Below the pieces are notes generated by a model that saw only the letters and a program-made list of their open reading frames with translations, did no database searches and had not been told where the DNA came from. A program made the translations under genes and the position numbers. DNA of 10,678 nucleotides from Lachnospiraceae bacterium (GTDB lineage: Bacteria; Bacillota; Clostridia; Lachnospirales; Lachnospiraceae): positions 1 to 10,678 of the forward strand of contig VSNR01000150.1 in NCBI GenBank assembly GCA_009774345.1, given 5' to 3'. This document shows positions 1-6,938 of the stretch, in pieces (the first letter of the stretch is position 1; every line of letters begins with the position of its first letter).

Positions 1-1051
1 CAAATATAATACACAGGTTGGAAATATGATTGTTATTGAAAACCATCTAAAACCAACCTTTGGTTCTTATAGACTGTCGGCACTAAGTACTGCTGCCATT
101 CAGGAATTTATAAATGACAAATTCATCATTGGCTTTGCTAAATCGACTATAAAAAACATTATTACGCCCCTGTCACAAGCGTATGAATACGCCATTGATT
201 TAGGTTATGTCAGAGACAACCCTTGCCAGCGCGTCAAATACCCGAAAGATTGCCGCCAGCCAAAACAAAGAGAACTGATCTCCGTTGACGAATACAATAC
301 AATTATGGATATGCTTAAAGATCACAAACCATTTGACATTGCGGTCATGATCGGCTGGTATGCTGGTCTGCGAATATCTGAAACATTCGGACTTACGTGG
401 AATGATATTGACTTTGACAAAAAAACGATCACTGTTAACAAACAAATCGTTAAAAGAAATTTTGGGGTTGATATTCGAAAAGCTTATCTGGAAAAAGGAA
501 AGAAGGAAGAACGCTCTGCATGGTATTTCCAATCCCCCAAGACTCCTACAAGCCATCGAACTATCGTTGTTTCGAATGATTTGATTAAAGTGTTAAAAGC
601 ATGGAGAAAAAAACAACTGGAAAACGAACTTTACTATGGTGAATATTATAAAGAGCTTTATTTAAAAGATGAGAAAGATGAAAAAGGAAAAAACATACAA
701 AGAATTATAGAGATAGAAAAAAGTATTCCCTGTTCTTTGCCTACAGCCAACATGATATTTCGAAAAGAAAATGGTGAATATGTCTCTACAGATTCCTTTA
801 AATATCCCTCAAGAATCATTCATCACAAACTTGGTATAGAAAAATTCGATTACCATTCATTGAGACATACACATGCTACTTTATTAATTGAGGCTGGTGT
901 ATCCCCAAAAACTGTACAAGAGCGTCTTGGGCATTCATCCATACAAACTACATTTGATAGATATGTACATAATACAGAAGATATGAAACAAGAAGCCGCA
1001 GACACCTTTGACGAAATCCTGAAAAAAGCGGCAAAACAGAAGGACGCATAA
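1..1051 (+). CDS. Tyrosine recombinase/integrase of a mobile element, 5'-truncated by window edge
   Basis: Site-specific tyrosine recombinase that would integrate and excise an element by strand exchange at att sites. The frame is open to the left edge with no stop, so the ATG at 26 is probably internal and the N-terminal arm-binding domain lies outside the window. Counting from that ATG, residues 1-75 resemble the core-binding SAM-like domain and about 85-335 the catalytic domain. The catalytic set is complete: R116 (GLRISE), K172 (SPKTPTSHRT), H277 and R280 (HSLRHTH), H303 (LGHSS) and the nucleophile Y313 (DRYVH). The insertion at about 195-240, rich in Lys, Glu and Tyr, is typical of integrases on Clostridia conjugative and Tn916/Tn1549-like elements. 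Base composition is clearly more AT-rich than the neighbouring genes, which fits horizontal transfer. It runs convergently into the rRNA methyltransferase gene. Family call is firm; the element type is not visible. Confidence 0.93.
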   Translation, partial: KYNTQVGNMIVIENHLKPTFGSYRLSALSTAAIQEFINDKFIIGFAKSTIKNIITPLSQAYEYAIDLGYVRDNPCQRVKYPKDCRQPKQRELISVDEYNTIMDMLKDHKPFDIAVMIGWYAGLRISETFGLTWNDIDFDKKTITVNKQIVKRNFGVDIRKAYLEKGKKEERSAWYFQSPKTPTSHRTIVVSNDLIKVLKAWRKKQLENELYYGEYYKELYLKDEKDEKGKNIQRIIEIEKSIPCSLPTANMIFRKENGEYVSTDSFKYPSRIIHHKLGIEKFDYHSLRHTHATLLIEAGVSPKTVQERLGHSSIQTTFDRYVHNTEDMKQEAADTFDEILKKAAKQKDA

Positions 1052-1065
1052 GCGCCCTTTTATTT

Positions 1066-1103
1066 TGCCAACATTTAAATCTAGCGTTGGCACCACGTAG
1101 GCA
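1066..1103. repeat. Inverted and direct repeats between integrase and rRNA methyltransferase gene; candidate att region
   Basis: TGCCAAC (1066-1072) and GTTGGCA (1086-1092) form a perfect 7-bp inverted repeat with a 13-bp centre. A related copy, GTAGGCA (1097-1103), follows in direct orientation 11 bp after the second arm, about one helical turn. Ten-base imperfect arms around a 7-bp centre would match the geometry of a tyrosine-recombinase core site. No T-run follows on either strand, so it is a poor terminator. That it is an attachment site is inference from position; the other end of the element is not in the window. Confidence 0.4.
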
Positions 1104-1122
1104 AATACATCATTTTTGCTCT

Positions 1123-2559
1123 TTATAATGCCTGAAAATGCTGATTTTTCAAGGAAAGTTTCACGATAGTCTCCACATTCCCCGTCTGCGGAAACTGATC
1201 GACTGCCACCACGCGCTCCATCCGGTAGCCGCCGTCCAGCAGCGCCTCCAAATCCCGCGCAAGGCTGGTCGGCTTACAGCTGATATACACGATTCTGTCC
1301 ACCTGATAGGCAATGATCTTCTTTAATGCCTTGGGATGAATCCCGTCACGCGGCGGGTCGAGCACAATATAGTCTGGCTTTTCTTCAATATCATCGAGCA
1401 CCTTGAGCACATCTCCCGCGATAAATTCACAATTCTCCAAACCATTTAGCTTGGCATTCTGCCGCGCTGCCAAGACAGCCTCCTCCACAAGCTCTACCCC
1501 TATCACCTTCTTGGCAACAGGTGCCAAGATCTGCGCGATCGTCCCTGTGCCACTGTAAAGGTCAAATACGGTCTTGTCCCGCTTTCCCTCCTCGGAAATA
1601 TCCCCAAGGGAGTCCCGTACTGTCTCATACAGCACCTCCGCGCCTAACGTATTTGTCTGGAAAAAGGAGAATGGTGAAATCTTGAAGCGAAGCCCCAGCA
1701 GTTCCTCATAAAAATAATCCTGCCCATATAAAATAACAGTCTCATCACTTTGTACCACATCTGCTAACGAGTCATTCTTTATGTGAAGGACGCCTGTTAT
1801 TTTCCCATCTAAAGGCAGTTTCTGCAAGAGCGCCACGAAAGGGGTTAAATCGTGTGTCTCCTGTGTGCTCGTCACAAGTGCAATTAACATTTCACCTGTT
1901 TTTTGTGCTTTTCTAACCAGCAGATGTCTCAGATAACCTTCGTGCCGTATTTTATGAAAATAACTACTGTTTTGCTCTGAAAAGTAATCCAGCACGCAAG
2001 CCAGCACTTTTCTGTAGTCCTCATCTACAATACGGCAGTCCCTGACAGACACAATATCATAAAAACTTCCCCGCTTATGCATCCCCAACGCGAGTGGTCC
2101 GTCTCTGTATTCGTCACCAAACGAGAACTCCATCTTATTCCTGTAGGCACTCTGCACAGGACTTTCCTTGATGCCCTCAAAGATCTGGCTGATATAGGAC
2201 GCCGCCTCGGTCTGGCTCCCTTCCAGTAACATCTGTTTTTCAAATGCAGGCATCAATAATTTTCTCACTTGGTTCTCTTTGAGTTCAAGCTGTTTCTCAT
2301 AGGGAACATGCTGGTAAGTGCATCCCCCGCAGGCTGCAAAATGAGGACAGTCTGCCTCCTGTTCATAAGGTGCCTTTTCGAGCACCTCCACCAGTCTTCC
2401 CTCTGCTTTTCCTTTTCGTTTTTTATTGACCAAGAAAGATACCTTCTGTCCGGGTATCACATTTTTGACTACCACGGTCTCATCCTCGCACCGAATGATT
2501 CCCTTGTTTGGAAAATCAATACGCTCTACAATCCCCTCATAAATCTGTCCCTTTTTCAT
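1123..2559 (-). CDS. rlmD: 23S rRNA (uracil-5-)-methyltransferase, RumA/RlmD-RlmCD family
   Basis: SAM-dependent methyltransferase that forms 5-methyluridine in 23S rRNA (U1939 for RlmD; Gram-positive RlmCD also modifies U747). The start at 2559 (MKKGQIYEG) is chosen because GGAGG sits 6 bases upstream and the TRAM domain (about 1-60) begins at once. A longer in-frame start at 2637 would read through the upstream terminator hairpin. Fe-S cysteines are C71, C77, C80 (CPHFAACGGC) and C175. The SAM site includes Q301, D333-LYSGTGT and E356. DPPR is at 401-404, the nucleophile is C428 (YISCKP) and the general base E463 (NVET, where many relatives have HVET). At 478 aa it is of normal length. A T-poor hairpin-like repeat lies after the stop. 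No convincing promoter fits the 48 bases between the start and the upstream terminator, so read-through from the preceding gene is possible. RlmD versus RlmCD versus a TrmA-type paralogue cannot be decided from sequence alone. Confidence 0.9.
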   Translation of the reverse strand: MKKGQIYEGIVERIDFPNKGIIRCEDETVVVKNVIPGQKVSFLVNKKRKGKAEGRLVEVLEKAPYEQEADCPHFAACGGCTYQHVPYEKQLELKENQVRKLLMPAFEKQMLLEGSQTEAASYISQIFEGIKESPVQSAYRNKMEFSFGDEYRDGPLALGMHKRGSFYDIVSVRDCRIVDEDYRKVLACVLDYFSEQNSSYFHKIRHEGYLRHLLVRKAQKTGEMLIALVTSTQETHDLTPFVALLQKLPLDGKITGVLHIKNDSLADVVQSDETVILYGQDYFYEELLGLRFKISPFSFFQTNTLGAEVLYETVRDSLGDISEEGKRDKTVFDLYSGTGTIAQILAPVAKKVIGVELVEEAVLAARQNAKLNGLENCEFIAGDVLKVLDDIEEKPDYIVLDPPRDGIHPKALKKIIAYQVDRIVYISCKPTSLARDLEALLDGGYRMERVVAVDQFPQTGNVETIVKLSLKNQHFQAL

Positions 2560-2607
2560 ACACCCTCCAACGTAAATCTCATATCCATCCATAGAAACAC
2601 ACAAAAT

Positions 2608-2633
2608 GAGGGTGCTGGATTGCCAGCACCCTC
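2608..2633 (-). terminator. Rho-independent terminator after the acidic-tail membrane protein gene
   Basis: A perfect 11-bp stem (GAGGGTGCTGG / CCAGCACCCTC) closes a 4-base loop. On the minus strand it is followed by ATTTTGTGTGTTT. It begins 8 bases after the stop codon at 2641 and lies before the start of the rRNA methyltransferase gene, so it would end or attenuate the transcript between the two. Confidence 0.8.
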
Positions 2634-2640
2634 TCAACCA

Positions 2641-2967
2641 TTATTTCACAGTTGTGTACTCATCTTCCTTTGCAGGCTCCTGCTCCTCTTCGTCCTCTTC
2701 ATCATCGAAGAAGTCATCCTCAAAGTCATCGTCAAATTCGTCATCAAAATCATCAAGGTAATCAGGTGTCATATAGCGGTATACCGCATATGCAATGGCA
2801 GCTACAGCAGCTACAGCGCCAATGGCCGCAAGTACCCAGAGTACTGTGTTACCTTTCTTTTCATTGTCTTTTTTGAGATCACTCTTCGCGCAGTATTTAC
2901 TGAGGATATCATTGCTCACTAAATTCTTGTCCTGCAGATATTCCACTAATTCGTCCCACTTTCTCAT
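2641..2967 (-). CDS. Small single-pass membrane protein with hyper-acidic C-terminal tail, unknown function
   Basis: I do not recognise a named family. The 108-aa protein has three parts. A 40-residue N-terminal segment ends in a basic stretch (DLKKDNEKK). One hydrophobic helix, rich in Ala and Val, spans about 41-63. An acidic tail follows, with 21 Asp or Glu among residues 69-97. In the tail, aromatic residues recur every fourth position (Y70, F74, F78, F82, F86), encoded by a degenerate 12-base period. The positive-inside rule suggests N-in, C-out topology, placing the tail outside the membrane; this is inference. The start ATG has an AAAGGGG ribosome site 8 bases upstream. A promoter at 3005-3034 and a terminator at 2608-2633 make it a self-contained unit between pcrA and the rRNA methyltransferase gene. 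Tail roles such as cation binding or electrostatic contact with partners are speculative. Confidence 0.75.
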   Translation of the reverse strand: MRKWDELVEYLQDKNLVSNDILSKYCAKSDLKKDNEKKGNTVLWVLAAIGAVAAVAAIAYAVYRYMTPDYLDDFDDEFDDDFEDDFFDDEEDEEEQEPAKEDEYTTVK

Positions 2968-3004
2968 CTCAAAAGCCCCTTTCGTTTCTTAGTATATAAA
3001 TTAC

Positions 3005-3034
3005 AATATATATATAATATCACTTATCTGACAA
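3005..3034 (-). promoter_or_regulatory. Sigma-A-type promoter for the acidic-tail membrane protein gene
   Basis: On the minus strand, TTGTCA (3029-3034) and TATATT (3005-3010) are separated by 18 bases; an alternative -10 ATATAT gives 17. The region between pcrA and this gene (2968-3102) is otherwise very AT-rich and shows no clear terminator for pcrA. Confidence 0.45.
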
Positions 3035-3102
3035 ATTTACTACCTTTTTATCTGGAATTTTTTCACAAATTTTCCTAAAAAATGTAAAAACGAATCTAGG
3101 TA

Positions 3103-5679
3103 CTATATTTTCCTGAGTTTTGCAAAAGCAGCGTACATGATTTTGTTGCCGTATGCGTCAAAATCCACAGTGACCTTGTAATCTCTCGTATCCTGAACGA
3201 TATTTAAGACGGTGCCGTCGCCGTATTTGATATGACGCACGCGGTCTCCTGTATCATATCCCAGACCATCCCGGGCAATCGCCGGTGCGCCCTTGGTCAG
3301 TCCATCAAGTGACTTCGCTATATAGGGCTTGTTCGCTGCGGGCGTCTCTTTCTTCCTGACAACCGCCTTGGGGCGGGAAGTCAGGAGCTCGGACAAATCC
3401 TTTTTCGCGCCGGGCGGTGCCGCTGTCCTCGCAGCAGACGGCTGTGCCGTTCTGTTTCCCGGTGCCGGCTGTGCCGTCCTGTTTCCCGGTGCTGGCTGTA
3501 CCGCCGCCCTCGTAGCAGACGGCTGCACTGTGGGTTTTCGTGCAGGCGCAAGTACCTGTTCTGCTGCCTCCCAGTTGTTGCGCGGCTTGTCAAACACCGT
3601 ATCGCTCAGGGCTTCCCGCTGCGCCGCTTGATAGTTATTTTTTTGGTCAGTCTGAAAAGGCTTTGCCTTGAAGAGATTCCGCTCATAAGAATCCTGCCCG
3701 TATGCCATCTCATCCATACGGCTCATGCCGGGAATCTTGCTGTCAAGCAGCTTGTCCGGTATTTCCCGCACGAAACGGCTGACTGCATTGTACTGTGTCT
3801 CTCCTCTGATCATGCGCGCCTTTGCATAGGTGATGGTCAAATCCTCCTTTGCGCGCGTGATGCCCACATAGGCGAGACGGCGCTCCTCCTCGATCTCCTC
3901 CGGGTCCTCAGAAATGATCGTCATATAACTTGGAAAGATGCCGTCCTCCAGTCCTGACAGATATACGTTGGCAAACTCAAGCCCCTTCGCGCTGTGAAGC
4001 GTCATCAATAACACTCGGTTGTCATCTTTATTTACGGTGTCTATATCTGCCACAAGCGCCACTTCCTCAAGAAATGCAGAGAGTGTAGCCTCCTCTCCCA
4101 GCGCTTCCTGCTCCATCTCAAAGCTCACCAGTTTGGTAATCAGCTCATCAATGTTGTCAATGCGGTCCTTTGCATCCTCATCATCAGACTCCTCGAGCTC
4201 CTTTACATACCCTGTCGTTTCTATCACATCTGTTATCAAATCCTCGAGCGACCCCATCTGCATTTTCGTCCGAAACATGCGGATCATCGTTGCAAAATCG
4301 CGCAGCTTCTCGGCTGACTTGCTCTTTCCCAGCGCCGGGATCTCATCCACCTGCTGTAGCGCCTCATAGAAACTCAGTCCCTTATGGTCTGCATAATCCT
4401 GAACTTTCGTGATACTCGCCGCGCCAATACCGCGCTTTGGTACATTGATAATGCGCTTAACCGCCAGATCATCCTTGCCGTTGTCAATCGTCTTTAAATA
4501 GGCAAGAATATCCTTGATCTCCTTGCGCGCATAAAAGTTCACCCCTCCGACTACATTGTAAGGAATATTCAGCGCAATAAAACTCTCTTCCAGCAGACGT
4601 GACTGGGCATTCGTCCGGTATAGCACTGCACACTCCCTGTAGTCACTTACAAGCTCCCGCTTCTTGCGTTTAATATCACCCGCTATGTATTCTGCCTCCT
4701 CATAGGCATTGTCAAAAGCCCTGAAATGAACACGGTTCCCAGCACCTTTGTCTGTCCACAGCGCTTTGGATTTTCTCCGTATATTATTGCCGATCACCGC
4801 GTTTGCAGCATCCAGAATGGTCTGTGTAGAACGGTAATTCTGTTCGAGCTTGATCACCGCCGCGTCTGGATAAACTTCCTCAAAATCAAGAATATTTCTG
4901 ATATTTGCCCCGCGAAACTTATAGATTGACTGATCGTCATCCCCCACGACACACAGATTCCTATCCCGCTGCGCCAAGAGCCGTATCAGCTCAAACTGTG
5001 CTGTGTTCGTATCCTGATACTCGTCAACCATGATGTAGTGAAAACGGTTTTGATAATTTTCAAGCACCTCCGGACAGCTCTTAAAAAGTTCTACCGTCTT
5101 GACAATCAAATCATCAAAATCAAGGGCGTTATTCTTTTTCAGTGTGACCTGATACTCTGCATACGCTGCGGCGATCTTCTTTTTTAGATAATCTCCTTGC
5201 GCCGCCATCTCATAGGCTGTCGCCGAGACCAGATTGTCCTTTGCGGAAGAAATGGCGCCCAGTATTGTCTTTTCCTTGAGCATCTTGGTGTCGATCTCAA
5301 GTTTCTTGCACACATCCTTCATGACGCTCTTGGCATCGTCTGTGTCATAGATGGTAAAACTGTTGTCAAACCCCAGCCTGTCAATATGCCGCCTGAGGAT
5401 CCGCACGCAGGTTGAGTGAAATGTGGAGACCCAGATACTCTCCGCGCCATAGCCCACACTGTCGTTTACCCTGTCACGCATCTCGCCCGCCGCCTTGTTT
5501 GTAAATGTGATCGCCAGTATATTCCACGGATTCACCCCTGCATTTTCGATTAAATATGCAATGCGCTTTGTGAGCACACTTGTCTTGCCGCTGCCTGCAC
5601 CCGCAAGAATCAGCACAGGGCCGTCCGTCGTAAAAACTCCTTTTTTCTGCTGTTCATTCAATGTATCATAAAGTCCCAT
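3103..5679 (-). CDS. pcrA: ATP-dependent DNA helicase PcrA (UvrD/Rep family, SF1A)
   Basis: 3'-5' superfamily 1A helicase acting in DNA repair, rolling-circle plasmid replication, removal of recombinase filaments and transcription-replication conflicts. The start at 5679 (MGLYDTLNEQQ) has AAAGGA 8 bases upstream. An in-frame start at 5760 lies upstream of the promoter and is rejected. Helicase motifs in the 858-aa protein: I AGAGSGKT (26-33), Ia TFTNKAAGEM (58-67), II VDEYQDT (218-224), III GDDDQSIYKFRGA (246-258), IV LEQNYRS (278-284), V TLHSAKGLEF (560-569) and VI EERRLAYVGITRAK (598-611). Low-complexity linker spans about 680-790 and holds four 9-residue repeats (719-754). Residues about 807-858 (GDRVRHIKYGDGTV) form the Tudor-like C-terminal domain, which in PcrA/UvrD proteins binds RNA polymerase. 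It is slightly longer than typical PcrA because of the linker. pcrB and ligA, its usual Bacillus neighbours, are absent here. Confidence 0.96.
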   Translation of the reverse strand: MGLYDTLNEQQKKGVFTTDGPVLILAGAGSGKTSVLTKRIAYLIENAGVNPWNILAITFTNKAAGEMRDRVNDSVGYGAESIWVSTFHSTCVRILRRHIDRLGFDNSFTIYDTDDAKSVMKDVCKKLEIDTKMLKEKTILGAISSAKDNLVSATAYEMAAQGDYLKKKIAAAYAEYQVTLKKNNALDFDDLIVKTVELFKSCPEVLENYQNRFHYIMVDEYQDTNTAQFELIRLLAQRDRNLCVVGDDDQSIYKFRGANIRNILDFEEVYPDAAVIKLEQNYRSTQTILDAANAVIGNNIRRKSKALWTDKGAGNRVHFRAFDNAYEEAEYIAGDIKRKKRELVSDYRECAVLYRTNAQSRLLEESFIALNIPYNVVGGVNFYARKEIKDILAYLKTIDNGKDDLAVKRIINVPKRGIGAASITKVQDYADHKGLSFYEALQQVDEIPALGKSKSAEKLRDFATMIRMFRTKMQMGSLEDLITDVIETTGYVKELEESDDEDAKDRIDNIDELITKLVSFEMEQEALGEEATLSAFLEEVALVADIDTVNKDDNRVLLMTLHSAKGLEFANVYLSGLEDGIFPSYMTIISEDPEEIEEERRLAYVGITRAKEDLTITYAKARMIRGETQYNAVSRFVREIPDKLLDSKIPGMSRMDEMAYGQDSYERNLFKAKPFQTDQKNNYQAAQREALSDTVFDKPRNNWEAAEQVLAPARKPTVQPSATRAAVQPAPGNRTAQPAPGNRTAQPSAARTAAPPGAKKDLSELLTSRPKAVVRKKETPAANKPYIAKSLDGLTKGAPAIARDGLGYDTGDRVRHIKYGDGTVLNIVQDTRDYKVTVDFDAYGNKIMYAAFAKLRKI
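3419..3526 (-). repeat. Four tandem 27-bp units inside pcrA encoding a Pro/Ala-rich linker
   Basis: Units lie at 3419-3445, 3446-3472, 3473-3499 and 3500-3526. The two central units differ at only 2 of 27 positions, and the two outer units resemble each other. They encode QPSATRAAV, QPAPGNRTA, QPAPGNRTA and QPSAARTAA (residues 719-754), in the linker between the helicase core and the C-terminal Tudor-like domain. The ABBA arrangement and the near-identity of the middle units suggest recent duplication. Confidence 0.85.
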
Positions 5680-5718
5680 CTTCGAAATCCTTTCCCGCCA
5701 GCGCGATTCACTTTCCCA

Positions 5719-5747
5719 ATTATACCATTGAAGCCGCACAGTTGCAA
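5719..5747 (-). promoter_or_regulatory. Sigma-A promoter for pcrA
   Basis: On the minus strand, TTGCAA (5742-5747), a 17-base spacer and a consensus TATAAT (5719-5724) predict transcription starting near 5712, about 33 bases before the pcrA start codon at 5679. This also rules out the upstream in-frame start at 5760. Confidence 0.8.
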
Positions 5748-5820
5748 TTCTTTTCTGCAATCACCTGTTTTGGCTTTCACGCATATGATAATCAAAACAA
5801 TCTATCATAAGAGGCTTCGT

Positions 5821-6846
5821 ATGAAAAAGTTGAAACCACTCTCTATACTTTTGACGATGGTTCTTGTCATTTCCGTCCTTGCAGGCGGATGCGGAACAAA
5901 ATCAGAAACCGGCGGACAGGCAAAAAAGGTAACACTCAATGAAGTTGCACACTCCATCTTCTATGCCCCCATGTATGTCGCGATCGAGGAAGGATACTTT
6001 GCAGCGGAGGGCATCGACCTTGAACTCGTGACAGGCTACGGTGCAGACAAAACCATGACAGCACTGCTCACCGGTGAGGCCGATATCGGTTTTATGGGCA
6101 GTGAAGCATCTATATATACCTATTTGCAGGGCGCTCAGGACTATGCTGTAAACTTCGCCCAGCTCACACAGCGCGCCGGCAACTTCCTTGTGAGCCGCAC
6201 GCCGATCGACGATTTTCGCTGGGATAATCTAAAAGGCACCTATGTCCTTGGCGGACGCAAAGGCGGGATGCCCCAGATGGTCTTTGAGTATATTCTCAAA
6301 ATGAACCAGATCAATCCAGACACAGACCTCACGATTGATACCAGCATCGACTTTGGTTCCACTGCGGCAGCTTTTGCAGGCGCCAAAGAGGGAGATGCTG
6401 GATACGCTGACTTCACCGTCGAGTTTGAACCCCATGCAACCTCGCTTGAAACCCAGCAGAAAGGGTATATTGTCGCCTCCCTTGGCGTAGATTCAGGCTA
6501 TGTGCCCTACACGGCATTTAGTGCCAGAAAGAGCTATATCGAGGAAAATCCCGATGTCCTGCTCTCCTTCACCAAAGCACTCCAAAAAGGCATGGATTAT
6601 GTTGGAAGCCATACTGCCGAAGAAATAGCAAATGTTATCAAACCGCAGTTTCCTGAGACAGAGCTTGATACGATCACCACTATCGTGACACGTTACCAGA
6701 CACAGGATACTTGGAAAGAAGATTTGATTTTCACCGAGGACAGCTTCACCCTCCTGCAAAACATCCTGATGGAAGCAGGCGAACTCGAAAACTATGTATC
6801 CTACGACGACTTAGTGACCCGGACATTTGCTGAAAAGGCAAAATAA
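5821..6846 (+). CDS. ABC transporter solute-binding lipoprotein, NMT1/THI5-like (SsuA/TauA/ThiY superfamily)
   Basis: Extracytoplasmic receptor of a NitT/TauT-type ABC importer. The family binds small molecules such as alkanesulfonates, taurine or pyrimidine precursors of thiamine; the ligand here cannot be assigned. The start at 5821 has AAGAGG 6 bases upstream and begins a lipoprotein signal (MKKLKPLS, hydrophobic 8-20, lipobox LAGGC with C24). The in-frame extension to 5728 lacks a ribosome site. Family features are the N-terminal strand VTLNEVAHSIFYAPMYVAIE (37-56), EGYFAAEGIDLEL (57-69) and GEADIGFMGSEASI (85-98). At 341 aa it is of normal length and intact. No permease or ATPase gene lies beside it: pcrA is divergent upstream, and a convergent gene and terminator lie downstream. 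It is therefore an orphan receptor in this window. No strong promoter was found in the 141-base gap to pcrA; TATGAT at 5784-5789 is a possible -10. Confidence 0.88.
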   Translation: MKKLKPLSILLTMVLVISVLAGGCGTKSETGGQAKKVTLNEVAHSIFYAPMYVAIEEGYFAAEGIDLELVTGYGADKTMTALLTGEADIGFMGSEASIYTYLQGAQDYAVNFAQLTQRAGNFLVSRTPIDDFRWDNLKGTYVLGGRKGGMPQMVFEYILKMNQINPDTDLTIDTSIDFGSTAAAFAGAKEGDAGYADFTVEFEPHATSLETQQKGYIVASLGVDSGYVPYTAFSARKSYIEENPDVLLSFTKALQKGMDYVGSHTAEEIANVIKPQFPETELDTITTIVTRYQTQDTWKEDLIFTEDSFTLLQNILMEAGELENYVSYDDLVTRTFAEKAK

Positions 6847-6879
6847 ACTTATTTCATCTGGGTGCCCGTGTGCGTAACA

Positions 6880-6914
6880 AAAGGGAATATCAGTTCCTAT
6901 CTGACATTCCCTTT
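6880..6914. terminator. Probable bidirectional terminator between solute-binding protein and L,D-transpeptidase genes
   Basis: AAAGGGAAT (6880-6888) pairs with ATTCCCTTT (6906-6914). The stem continues past one A-C mismatch with TCAG/CTGA, closing a 7-base loop. On the minus strand the stem is followed by TGTTACG after CCCTTT, and T-rich bases also end the plus-strand arm. It lies between the convergent stop codons at 6846 and 6939. Confidence 0.7.
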
Positions 6915-6938
6915 ATAATGGATTCCAAATTGATTCTG

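Noticed and set aside
2560..2607. Promoter for the rRNA methyltransferase gene
   Set aside because: TTGTGT and TATGAG are only 13 bases apart, and no other -35/-10 pair with acceptable spacing fits between the upstream terminator and the start codon.
2269..2922. A 217-codon plus-strand open frame with hydrophobic stretches
   Set aside because: It lies antisense to the rRNA methyltransferase and acidic-tail genes and crosses the terminator between them. Its hydrophobic runs are the complement of the Asp/Glu-rich tail codons.
3000..3102. Possible pcrA terminator in the AT-rich gap after the stop codon
   Set aside because: Only 4-bp inverted repeats (CCTA/TAGG, GGAA/TTCC) were found, too short to call a terminator.
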